Source: CAWFQB01 sp965277875 (lineage in GTDB: Bacteria; Armatimonadota; Chthonomonadetes; Chthonomonadales; Chthonomonadaceae). From it: a stretch of 64,000 nucleotides of DNA. The stretch's first letter is position 1; each line of letters opens with the position of its first letter. Where the stretch lies: positions 744,001 through 808,000 of the forward strand of contig CBDIDV010000002.1 in the NCBI GenBank assembly GCA_965277875.1, given 5' to 3'. Both the position numbers and the translations under genes were made by a program. The notes below the pieces were generated by a model. That model was not told where the DNA came from. It ran no database searches and saw only the letters and a program-made list of their open reading frames with translations. Of this stretch, positions 45,037 to 52,888 are shown piece after piece.

Positions 45037-45646
45037 GATATTTGAATTGAATCCTTGTGCGTCAGTGGATGGCGATACTTCGTCAGGCAGTCACTGTGGA
45101 ATACGTGGCGCAGACCACGCGTTGCGTATATACGCCATGCTTGCTGTCGGCTATACAATTGTGTCAGGGAGCGCGAACCCTGCGGTATTATCAGTGTATC
45201 ACAACCGTAGGGTAATTTACGATTGGGGAACAAGAACAGTTGATTTGGCGAGTGCAAAGGCTCAGGTATACGCTGTTTGATGTTCTGAAGACGAAAATTT
45301 GCCATGCCGTAAAACATATATACGTAAATAAAAAGGCATAAAATCAAATGTGCAAAGGGATATAGTACGTGTTTATTCGGCTATTTGTACTGCAAATTTC
45401 CAAAAATTTACCCGAATATATTAGAAAATCAACAAATAACAGTTGGCAACGCAACAGGTATGAGGTATATTAGATTAGCGCGGACACATTCACGCGACTG
45501 ATCCATAGGTTGCCTACTGTAGAACCCGAACTCCAGCCCGTTTCGCGTACCTGTATTGGCATGGGGCAGACACCCGCCGCTGCTCCATTCTCTCACAGCA
45601 TCCATATTTCATGATGCCCTACCTGTATTCAAAGGGAAAGTCACCA
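45037..45646. other. Gene-poor AT-rich stretch
   Basis: About 600 bases without a convincing gene. The part from 45280 to 45480 is much richer in A and T than the rest of the window, with runs such as ACATATATACGTAAATAAAA. It may hold promoters for the flanking genes or be the trace of foreign DNA. No tRNA, repeat or insertion sequence is visible. Confidence 0.5.
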
Positions 45647-45940
45647 ATGGCAAGCCGTCCGCTACGTGTTCAACCACTACTTTGTTCTGTCGGAATACAC
45701 GTCATCCCCCCGCCCCGCGATCCGAACGGCCCTGTAGTCGCCTTTTGCAAATGCTGTCGTCGGGCGCTGTATTGCTACGGCATCGAGAACTCCGCCTGGA
45801 ACATTTACCCGAATCTAATGCTGCCCGATTTTCCGCGCATCTTGGGGCCGATTGGCGTCCAGCGTGGAGCGGTCACGCAGATCACGGCCAGCGGCATCCG
45901 TCTCAGCCTGCTTGAACCAGGTATTCCGTCCTACATGTAG
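45647..45940 (+). CDS. Small CxxC protein, doubtful
   Basis: A 97-residue frame with CSVGIH near the start and CKCCRRALYCYG in the middle, which could bind a metal. AAGGGA stands some ten bases before the chosen ATG (MASRP), and a strong terminator follows about 115 bases after the stop. The C-terminal half does not resemble anything known. It is probably a real small gene, but a remnant is possible. Confidence 0.4.
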   Translation: MASRPLRVQPLLCSVGIHVIPPPRDPNGPVVAFCKCCRRALYCYGIENSAWNIYPNLMLPDFPRILGPIGVQRGAVTQITASGIRLSLLEPGIPSYM

Positions 45941-46055
45941 CCATTCTGAATTGATCGAATCCTGCTGTTCGCAAAAGTGGTTTATACTCCCGTGTATTGA
46001 CATTACATCGTTCTTGATGCTGACCACGAAGCCATCATACAAAGGTAATATACGC

Positions 46056-46100
46056 AAGAAACACCCGAAAGGCCACGCGGCTTTTCGGGTGTTTCTTGTT
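46056..46100. terminator. Bidirectional terminator
   Basis: AAGAAACACCCGAAAGGCC (46056-46074) pairs with GGCTTTTCGGGTGTTTCTT (46079-46097 approximately) and is followed by T-rich bases on both strands. It lies between a plus-strand small gene and the minus-strand oxidoreductase. Confidence 0.85.
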
Positions 46101-46126
46101 GGCAGGATCTACACTGAATGGAGCGT

Positions 46127-47548
46127 TTAACGACTCTTGGCGTATCCCATGTTGTTGGCTGTGCCGGGGAACCAGTAGGTCACTTCCGGGACGCCCATCT
46201 TGAGTTTATCCACCAGCTCCACGCCCTGCATCAGGCTATGATCCTGATTGCTGACCTCGTATTTCCAGCCTCCGAACCGTCCCCGGCTGAAAATGCCCAG
46301 TTTCTCCAGTTCCGGCTGCACCGCATTCAAAGCGGCGTCGCGTCCCAGCCCCGGCGTTGGGTAGCCATAGTGAGCGCGGTAGCTCCAACTGGAAAGCACG
46401 TCATGGCTTTTGTTAATCAGTTTGGTGGCGAACATGCCCTCGATGGTATCTTCAATGATCGTATCCACATTGACGGGCTTGCGGGGCGATTCGCTGATTT
46501 CGGCCATCAGGCTCCATTGCGTGTTGATGTCCGGCACGTTGTTCGGGCTGTAATTGCTGAACACCGTCACGCGATAAAACGGGCAGTTGCTTTCCGGGAA
46601 GTACATCCAGCATTTTTTGGACAGTTCGGCGGGCGGCTTGCCGCTTAGACCGATGCCGATAATGTTGCTGGTCGAGTACAGCAGTTTCGAGACCGGCTCC
46701 TTGAGCGTGGCTAGCCCCGCCATGTCTACGAGCCGGTCAATCGGCAGCGTAGAGATAAGAACGTCGTAGTCGGTCGCGCTGCCGTCCGCAAAATGGATTT
46801 TCTTCGCGCCCGGATCCACGCTCACTACATCGGCGTTCAGCGTGATTCTCTCGCGGCCTACCAGGTCGGCCACATGCTCCCAGATGGCCCCCGTGCCGCC
46901 GTGCTTGGGAAACCGGAACGTGTTGTTCGGCCCCCACGAGAGATCGTCCTTCTCGTGCAGCACATTGTACAGCACTTTTTCCAAGTCGGTCACGGCCACG
47001 CGCTCGCCGATCCAGTTGAAGTCCATTTCTTCGCCTGGGAACGCCCATACTTTGAAGTTGTAGGGGATCATGAACACATCGGCCAGCCCCGCGCCGAATG
47101 TGGCGTCGATCCACTCACGAAAGTTTTTGGGCCGGCCCTGAAACGGCTGCTTGTACAGATGTATCAGACCCTGCAAGCATTTCCAGCGTGTTTCCTCGCG
47201 CAGATAACGGATGTTATTCTGGAAGGGGTAGGGAACGAAACGCCCCTCGATCCACACCCACGACTCGCGCTCATGCGTCAGCCATCCCGGCCCCGTGGGC
47301 GGGTTGACCGCGTCCTCCATCAGCTTGTCAAAGTAGCGATAGTGCGAGAACTGGACATGACCGCCTATGTCCCATGTAAAGCCCTGTTTGTCCTTAAACG
47401 AGGCGGCGAGTCCGCCGACGTGGCTGTCCCGGTCATAAATTTGAAAATTGTCATGTCCGAGTTCGCGCAGGCGATGCGCGGCTCCCAGCCCAGTCGGGCC
47501 GCTGCCCAAAATCACGACGCGCTGATCCGATTGAAGCAGGCCTAACAT
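46127..47548 (-). CDS. FAD-dependent oxidoreductase, UDP-galactopyranose mutase-like
   Basis: A 473-residue flavoprotein with the N-terminal dinucleotide fold VVILGSGPTGLGAAHRL and an acidic ribose-binding end (FQIYDRDSHVGGLAASF). The middle has GGHVQFSHYRYFDKLM, PYPFQNNIRYL and FRFPKHGGTGAIWEHVA, which recall UDP-galactopyranose mutases and protoporphyrinogen oxidase-like amine oxidases; the first is favoured by the neighbouring glycosyltransferase. It starts one base after the stop of that gene, so the pair is an operon. A role in building a surface sugar is inferred. Confidence 0.8.
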   Translation of the reverse strand: MLGLLQSDQRVVILGSGPTGLGAAHRLRELGHDNFQIYDRDSHVGGLAASFKDKQGFTWDIGGHVQFSHYRYFDKLMEDAVNPPTGPGWLTHERESWVWIEGRFVPYPFQNNIRYLREETRWKCLQGLIHLYKQPFQGRPKNFREWIDATFGAGLADVFMIPYNFKVWAFPGEEMDFNWIGERVAVTDLEKVLYNVLHEKDDLSWGPNNTFRFPKHGGTGAIWEHVADLVGRERITLNADVVSVDPGAKKIHFADGSATDYDVLISTLPIDRLVDMAGLATLKEPVSKLLYSTSNIIGIGLSGKPPAELSKKCWMYFPESNCPFYRVTVFSNYSPNNVPDINTQWSLMAEISESPRKPVNVDTIIEDTIEGMFATKLINKSHDVLSSWSYRAHYGYPTPGLGRDAALNAVQPELEKLGIFSRGRFGGWKYEVSNQDHSLMQGVELVDKLKMGVPEVTYWFPGTANNMGYAKSR

Positions 47549-47549
47549 G

Positions 47550-48968
47550 TTACTCCCCTGCCAGCGGCTTGGCGCTGGACGATATGACAGATGACGCCGA
47601 CGCGGACACGCCCGACGATGCTCCGGACGCCGAATTCGATGATGAAGCGGACGGGGCCAAAGACGCTTGCCCGGACGCCGCGCTCTTGTAGACCGTGCCG
47701 CTCTGCGTGGCTGTTCCCGTCGCGCTCGAAGCGTGCGCGGCTGTGCCTGTTCCGCTCGGAACGGAGGTAGAAGGCTTGACGACCGAAGCAGTAATAGCGG
47801 CGCGGCGCGCAGTTGCCTGCTGCTTGCCTGCCGTAGTCTTACTCCACTCGCGCAGCATCAGGGTTTCCATGTTGTCCGCGATGGCGTCCCAGGCCTGCTC
47901 GGCGAGTATCTTGTCCTCGCGCTGACGCTTGCGGGCGCGATCCTCAGCCGACTCTTGAAGGGCAGCCCCTATCTGCGTGATGAAGCCCTCATGGTCGTCG
48001 GCGAGATATACGATGTCGCTGTAAAAGCGCACCACGTCGGCTACGGGCGTGCTGATGATGGGGCGATGCGTCGCCATGTATTCAAGTGTCTTGGTCGGGC
48101 TGATAAACCTAGTAGCCTCGTTCATGGCGAACGGCATCAGGCAGATGTCTGCGCCCTTGAGAATGCGGGGCAGATCGGCGTACTGCTGCTGGCCGGGATA
48201 GTGCAGGTTGGGAGCCTGCGGCAAATGCGCGGGATCCACTTTGGCGACGGGGCCGCACATCAGGAACTGTACGCCGGGGTGCGCCTGGGCCATCTTTGCG
48301 ATCAATTCGTAATCCAGCCGCTCGTCAATCACGCCGATGTACGCGGCGCGGGGGGCGGGAATGCCGTCCATCCAGTCGGGCGTGGTCGTGGCCGGGTCAC
48401 AGGCGGCGGCATAGTGCTTACCATCCACGCCGCTTGCGAACAGGTGCGTGTTCGGGTTGAGATGCTTTTTACTATCGAACATGGACGCGCCGCCCGTAAA
48501 GACGACGGCGGACTGTGCCAGCAGCCGCGTTTCGTTCTCTTTAAGCTGCGCGGGGGCGAACTTGAAGTTGGCGAGTTCGTCCATTACGTCATAGACCAGC
48601 ATGTCGGGCGTGACGGCCTCGACCATGAAGTCGGGCGTGGGCGTATACAGCCACAGGGCGCGGCTGCGGAAATCAAGCTGCTTCAGGGAGGCGCGTACCT
48701 GCCGGGTGATCTCTTCGCGGCACGGCCACAGCCATAGCGGCGTGTCGCCGCAGTCCTGAGCGCGTAATTGCGGGGTCAGCGTGGTAATGCCCGGCATCAC
48801 CTCTTCCAGAACGGCAGACAGAGGGGCGTCGCCTTCGGGCGCGAACACAGGCTCCTCTACGAACAGGATGCGGTGATGCTTGGCGAGCCGGGAAAGCAGC
48901 TGCTGAGGGCGCTGCCACACGAAACTCCAGCGAAGGTGCGAGGCAACAACGAGGTCGAAGGTTTGCAT
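47550..48968 (-). CDS. Family 1-type glycosyltransferase with Ser/Ala-rich tail
   Basis: The 472-residue protein begins FDLVVASHLRWSFVWQRPQQ, a head shared by a group of GT-B glycosyltransferases, and has AAYIGVIDERLDYELI, FLMCGPV and the donor-site zone ADICLMPFAMNEATRFISPT KTLEYMA (split here). The last 90 residues are a low-complexity tail of Ser, Ala, Gly and Thr with no fold. It should transfer a nucleotide sugar to a surface polymer or lipid, together with the mutase-like flavoprotein encoded next. Confidence 0.85.
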   Translation of the reverse strand: MQTFDLVVASHLRWSFVWQRPQQLLSRLAKHHRILFVEEPVFAPEGDAPLSAVLEEVMPGITTLTPQLRAQDCGDTPLWLWPCREEITRQVRASLKQLDFRSRALWLYTPTPDFMVEAVTPDMLVYDVMDELANFKFAPAQLKENETRLLAQSAVVFTGGASMFDSKKHLNPNTHLFASGVDGKHYAAACDPATTTPDWMDGIPAPRAAYIGVIDERLDYELIAKMAQAHPGVQFLMCGPVAKVDPAHLPQAPNLHYPGQQQYADLPRILKGADICLMPFAMNEATRFISPTKTLEYMATHRPIISTPVADVVRFYSDIVYLADDHEGFITQIGAALQESAEDRARKRQREDKILAEQAWDAIADNMETLMLREWSKTTAGKQQATARRAAITASVVKPSTSVPSGTGTAAHASSATGTATQSGTVYKSAASGQASLAPSASSSNSASGASSGVSASASSVISSSAKPLAGE

Positions 48969-49841
48969 TGGTCTGGTCTCCTAAACCGGCAGAATTGCTT
49001 TGCTCGCCTTTGCGCGGTCACGCCCATAGTTCGCCGGAAAGCAGCGTCAGGGCGCGTCGTCACGCGCAGAACGGCGGGAGCAGTGACCCTAGGATGGCCG
49101 ACCCTCACGCCGCCTTAGTGCGGAAAGCGTTGAATGTGTCCTCTGACAGGGCGTAGAAACGCGTCCAGGCGGCTGGCCTGTGCTGGGACATCCTTATGAA
49201 ACTCAGTGATCTTGAGCCAAAACTAGAGCGTGCCAGGAATGGCGTGGTACACCGGGGCGGTGTGTTCGAGCGGCAAAGCGGCGGGGGCCGCCTGCGCCGC
49301 TTGACAAGAGGAGCGTTGCTGGTAAGAAACGATGAAACAGCACAAATACAAACGAGATGGAACGCGTTCGGCTACATCAAAACGCGCCTGTTTGCTGCCC
49401 AAAAGACGGACGAACGGTACATATTGTTCCCGTATTCTTAGCGGGACGGCCCTGGCAGCGTCTGTCTGATGTCGAACGTTGTCTTAAAATTCGGCCCGAA
49501 CAGGCGGATTTACCTGCCTGCAGGGGTGCAGGAAGTGGATAAACAATCCTGCTGTATTTTTCAAGACACTAATTTATACGCCGTATTCTGTCTGTTTGTT
49601 ACGCGTTTGCTGCTTTGCAGGCAGAAAATCCATCGTATTTGCTGCCAGCATGTTTCCGACGCGCTGAATCGCTAACCGCGCTTGCACTGCTCTTGTTTGT
49701 GTACTTGCTTGTGTGCTTGCTTGTATAAGGCGAGCAGCCGTTCCGCTTCAGCGATGCGGGGCTGCACCCAGGCGACCATAATGAGCCTGTGATGTGTCAT
49801 GCCAGAGCGCTTTCTCCTGAAAGGCTTTACGCTGCGGGTCA
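48969..49841. other. Gene-poor stretch
   Basis: Nearly 870 bases without a solid gene. A frame at 49196-49441 opens with MKLSDLEPKL but continues as Arg/Gly-rich sequence without family likeness, and may be a broken gene start. Other frames are short and lack ribosome sites. Near 49685-49725 short CTTGTTTGTGTACTTGCTTG-like repeats are seen. No RNA gene is recognised. Confidence 0.45.
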
Positions 49842-50648
49842 TCAGGCGGGCTGCTCGACTGGATAGGTGGGAATTGCCTTATCGCAGAAGATGCAGCGCC
49901 GGTCATTCGCATGGTGCAGTTTGGGGCAGGCCGTACTCTGTTTTTTTTGAAATCTTGTGTAGACTTCCGTTGCGGCGAGCATTGCGAGAACGGGGGCCGC
50001 GAAGTAGACCCACAACGCCCCCCAGTGCAGCGCAACGATGGCGGAAGCGGACGAGCGCGCCGGGTTCAGGCTCATGCCCGATAGATTCACCTCCACGCTG
50101 AGATACAGCGCAATCAGCAGGCCGGAAAACAGCCCAGTCAACTTTTCCAGCTTTTTAGAGTTGATGGAGGCCAGCACTACAAACATCAGCACAAAGGAGA
50201 TGATCCCCTCCGCTGCGAAGGCGATCCCCGCTCCTGCCGGACCGGGCTTGGTGACGACATAAAGGATCTTAGGGTCGGTATAGGGCTGCCCGACAAGCAG
50301 CCGCATCAACAGCACGGCGCACAGCCCGCCCGCAAACTGCGCCAGGATGTAAAAACAAACGTCCCATCCTTTGATCTTCCCCAACCGCCAAAAGCTCAAT
50401 GTCACTGCCGGATTGATGTGCGCGCCTGATTGCTTGCCCCAGGGTGAGTACACAATCCCGGCGATTACGCAGCCCATTCCCAGCCCAAGCAGCACATGCC
50501 GCAGCGATTCATTCCCGATGGCCTGATGCGCCAGCGACCCCGGATACTCGAGCAGCAGGGCAAAGATGCTGGCGAAGGTCATAAAGACGCCCAGCAAAGC
50601 CGCCTCCATCAGATATTCCGGCCAATGCGATTTCAGCGCTTTCAGCAT
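49842..50648 (-). CDS. Aquaporin / MIP family channel
   Basis: A 268-residue channel of six membrane helices and two half-helices, with both signature boxes: SGAHINPAVT and GMSLNPARS. It should pass water or small neutral solutes. The start is the ATG at 50648, seven bases after GGGAGG; the frame is open a few codons upstream. The C-terminal 35 residues form a cytoplasmic tail with CPKLHHANDRRCIFC, a possible zinc-binding knuckle that is not typical of the family. Confidence 0.93.
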   Translation of the reverse strand: MLKALKSHWPEYLMEAALLGVFMTFASIFALLLEYPGSLAHQAIGNESLRHVLLGLGMGCVIAGIVYSPWGKQSGAHINPAVTLSFWRLGKIKGWDVCFYILAQFAGGLCAVLLMRLLVGQPYTDPKILYVVTKPGPAGAGIAFAAEGIISFVLMFVVLASINSKKLEKLTGLFSGLLIALYLSVEVNLSGMSLNPARSSASAIVALHWGALWVYFAAPVLAMLAATEVYTRFQKKQSTACPKLHHANDRRCIFCDKAIPTYPVEQPA

Positions 50649-50718
50649 CAGTTCGCCTCCCGGCGTCAACGACAGTAGTTAGAAACAGTAGTTGGAACAG
50701 GCAGGTGGGCATGTAAGT

Positions 50719-50756
50719 CGCAGGAACGAACCGATGCGCCTTCGCGTTCGTTCCTG
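50719..50756. terminator. Hairpin between the His/Met peptide gene and the aquaporin gene
   Basis: GCAGGAACGAA (50719-50729) and TTCGTTCCTGC (50746-50756) form a perfect 11-bp stem around 16 bases. There is no T-run, so it may slow or attenuate transcription rather than end it. Confidence 0.5.
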
Positions 50757-50823
50757 CACTATTCCATGCAAAACCGCTGTCCGGGCTTGCAGGCGATCAG
50801 CCGTGCCTGCTGCCTCTACTTAT

Positions 50824-51063
50824 TCATTTGTCGCGCATCATCTTGCTGTGCATCATCTTGTCATGCGTCATCTTGCTGTGCATCATCTTGCTGTGCATCA
50901 TCTTGCTGTGCATCATTTTCTTGTGCGCCATCATCTGTTTGTGCATCATCTTATGATGCATCGTTTTCCCGTGCATCATCTTATCCTGGGCGAGCGTCGG
51001 GGCAGACGCCAGCGCGGCGATCAGGCACATTGCGGCGCACAAGGCGCTCAAGTTGGTTTTCAT
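50824..51063 (-). CDS. Exported His/Met-repeat peptide, likely metal-binding
   Basis: A 79-residue product with a signal peptide (MKTNLSALCAAMCLIAALAS, cut near TLAQ) and a mature part built from five-residue words: MMHGK, MMHKQ, MMAHK, and MMHSK several times, one varied to MTHDK. Met and His on both sides of Lys make it suited to binding Cu(I) or Ag(I). It resembles the MXKDX repeat proteins in layout, like the peptide at 39670. GGGAGA precedes the ATG. The Lrp-type gene lies upstream on the same strand. Confidence 0.85.
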   Translation of the reverse strand: MKTNLSALCAAMCLIAALASAPTLAQDKMMHGKTMHHKMMHKQMMAHKKMMHSKMMHSKMMHSKMTHDKMMHSKMMRDK

Positions 51064-51114
51064 TCCGTTTCTCCCTGGTTGTAGCTGCGTAGTCGCGACG
51101 GTCGCGCGAACGCA

Positions 51115-51636
51115 TCATGTCTCATTGCCAATACCCGATGTATTTTGCTTCGAAAAGTTTTCGCCTGCCGAAGACAGAACCACCGTCGTCATCGTGCTGC
51201 GCACATGCGGCATTTCGCGCAGACGATCCAGCAAGCGCTGTAAGGCTGCTGTGGTGGCGGTACGCGCCTTCAGCAGCAGGCACAAGTCCCCTGTAATCAG
51301 GTGGCATTCTTCTATGAGCGTATCGCAATCGCTCGATTCCATGACCGTGTCCGCTAGTCCATGAAGATTGCCGCCCTGGGTGCGTACCCAGATGAACGCG
51401 GTCAATGAGTGGCCCACTTTATGCCAAACAACTTGCGCTCGACAGCCTATAATGACTCCCGTTTTTTCCAGCCGCTTGATGCGCTCATGAACCGCAGGGC
51501 GGGAAAGGCAGACCCGGCCAGCAATGTCTTCCTGTGTCATTCGCCCATCTGAATGTAGCAGACGGATGATCTGCAGATCCGTAGCGTCCAGCGTCCGCAG
51601 CTTGACGCCGGCATTTCCGTTCTTGGCGTTTTGCAG
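51115..51636 (-). CDS. Lrp/AsnC family regulator with apparent CTG start
   Basis: The full helix-turn-helix needs the segment LDATDLQIIRLLHSDGRMTQ before MTQEDIAGRVCLSRPAVHER, and this lies upstream of the first ATG (51540). The only start in frame with a good ribosome site is a CTG at 51636, six bases after GGAGGT; the frame is closed by a TGA further upstream and has no ATG, GTG or TTG in between. The 173-residue product then has the usual length with a C-terminal RAM domain (GLADTVMESSDCDTLIEECH, ITGDLCLLLKART). Target genes may include the His/Met peptide gene just downstream. Confidence 0.85.
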   Translation of the reverse strand: MQNAKNGNAGVKLRTLDATDLQIIRLLHSDGRMTQEDIAGRVCLSRPAVHERIKRLEKTGVIIGCRAQVVWHKVGHSLTAFIWVRTQGGNLHGLADTVMESSDCDTLIEECHLITGDLCLLLKARTATTAALQRLLDRLREMPHVRSTMTTVVLSSAGENFSKQNTSGIGNET

Positions 51637-52050
51637 TGTTTTACCTCCGTTGCAGCTTACTACAGAATATATTCCAATACATCAAGCAGTGGTCAGCAAC
51701 TTTCTACACCAACAACATCACGTCAGGTTATGAATCGTTTGAACAGCGGGTCGTATGTCACAGGGTACGATTCGCCCGGCAGTACGCCATAGTACGCATT
51801 CAATGAACGCTCGCTTATAGGCACGTCCAAAGAGGTTTGTACCTAATCCCTTCGGCGTACAAAGATGTGTATTGAGGTACATAAATGAGTATAATTGTGA
51901 AAAATCACAGAACGGTCACAGAAAACAACGGATCCATAAAAATTTGATTATTTGGCGGGTTTGATGTCAGGAACCGCAACAAAGCCAGGAGTTTCGTTTT
52001 TTGTGATGCTGACGTGACTTTTTCCATGTCATCATTTCCGTGTCACCGTA

Positions 52051-52094
52051 GAATTGAAATAGAATCGAAACAGAATCGAAACAGAATTGAAACA
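52051..52094 (+). promoter_or_regulatory. Four tandem 11-bp boxes before the response regulator
   Basis: GAATTGAAATA, GAATCGAAACA, GAATCGAAACA and GAATTGAAACA follow each other without a gap and end 34 bases before the TTG start. One box per DNA turn is the layout bound by OmpR/PhoB-type regulators, so autoregulation by the next gene is likely. The rest of 51637-52128 is AT-rich, with no gene. Confidence 0.7.
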
Positions 52095-52128
52095 ATAGCT
52101 TTCTCAGGAACTCGAAGGGAGCAGCGAT

Positions 52129-52857
52129 TTGACACACAAAGTTCTTGTTATTGAAGACGACAAAGACATTGCTCATCTCATGTATCTTCATTTGCGCGAC
52201 GCAGGGTATGATGTCGCTCTGTTCCATGATGGCATTGAGGGAATGAAGCAAGCTCTTGTCCAGCCCTATGACCTTGTGATACTGGATCTTATGCTGCCGG
52301 GAATGCCGGGCCTGGAGATATGCCATCGTCTCAGGGCGCAGTCTGACTATACGCCGATTTTGATGCTGACTGCGAAGTCGTCCGAGGCAGATCGTGTACG
52401 AGGGCTGGAGCGCGGCGCGGATGATTACTTGACCAAGCCTTTCGGTATCCGGGAATTGCTGGCGCGCGTCCGCGCCATGTTTCGGCGCGGCGAGGCGCTT
52501 CAAATACCGACCGGCAGCAAAAAGCAGGCGAGCATTAACGCGGGCGATGTAAGCATTAATCTGGAGAAGCGTAAGGCGACGCTCAGTGGAACCTCTCTCA
52601 GCCTGACAGCCAAAGAGTTCGATCTGCTTGTCCAGTTCGCGCAGCATCCTGGCCGCGTGTATACGCGGGCGCAACTACTGGACGCGGTCTGGGGACTGGG
52701 TTATGAAGGGTACGAACATACGGTCAACTCGCACATCAACCGATTGCGAATGAAGATCGAAAAGGATGCGGCGAAACCGAAATACCTGCTGACGGTGTGG
52801 GGGGTGGGCTATAAATTCGCTGAGACCGAGGATGCGAGTGTATCCAAAGCGGAGTAG
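52129..52857 (+). CDS. OmpR/PhoB-family response regulator
   Basis: A 242-residue regulator: receiver domain with acidic pocket VIEDDKD, phosphorylated Asp in DLVILDLMLPG and the conserved Lys in YLTKPFG, then a winged helix (LTAKEFDLLVQFAQHPGRVY, YEHTVNSHINRLRMKIE, YLLTVWGVGYKFA). The start is a TTG with GGGAG seven bases upstream. It is followed 31 bases later by its sensor kinase. Confidence 0.95.
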   Translation: MTHKVLVIEDDKDIAHLMYLHLRDAGYDVALFHDGIEGMKQALVQPYDLVILDLMLPGMPGLEICHRLRAQSDYTPILMLTAKSSEADRVRGLERGADDYLTKPFGIRELLARVRAMFRRGEALQIPTGSKKQASINAGDVSINLEKRKATLSGTSLSLTAKEFDLLVQFAQHPGRVYTRAQLLDAVWGLGYEGYEHTVNSHINRLRMKIEKDAAKPKYLLTVWGVGYKFAETEDASVSKAE

Positions 52858-52888
52858 GGAGACCGAAGGTAAAACAAAGGTAAAACAG

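Noticed and set aside
49196..49441. Small gene starting MKLSDLEPKL
   Set aside because: Only the first ten residues look like a protein start; no ribosome site and Arg/Gly-rich continuation. Mentioned only in the gap description.
50824..51000. CRISPR-like array in the repeated CATCATCTTGCTGTG region
   Set aside because: The short regular repeats are codons of the MMHSK peptide; there are no spacers.
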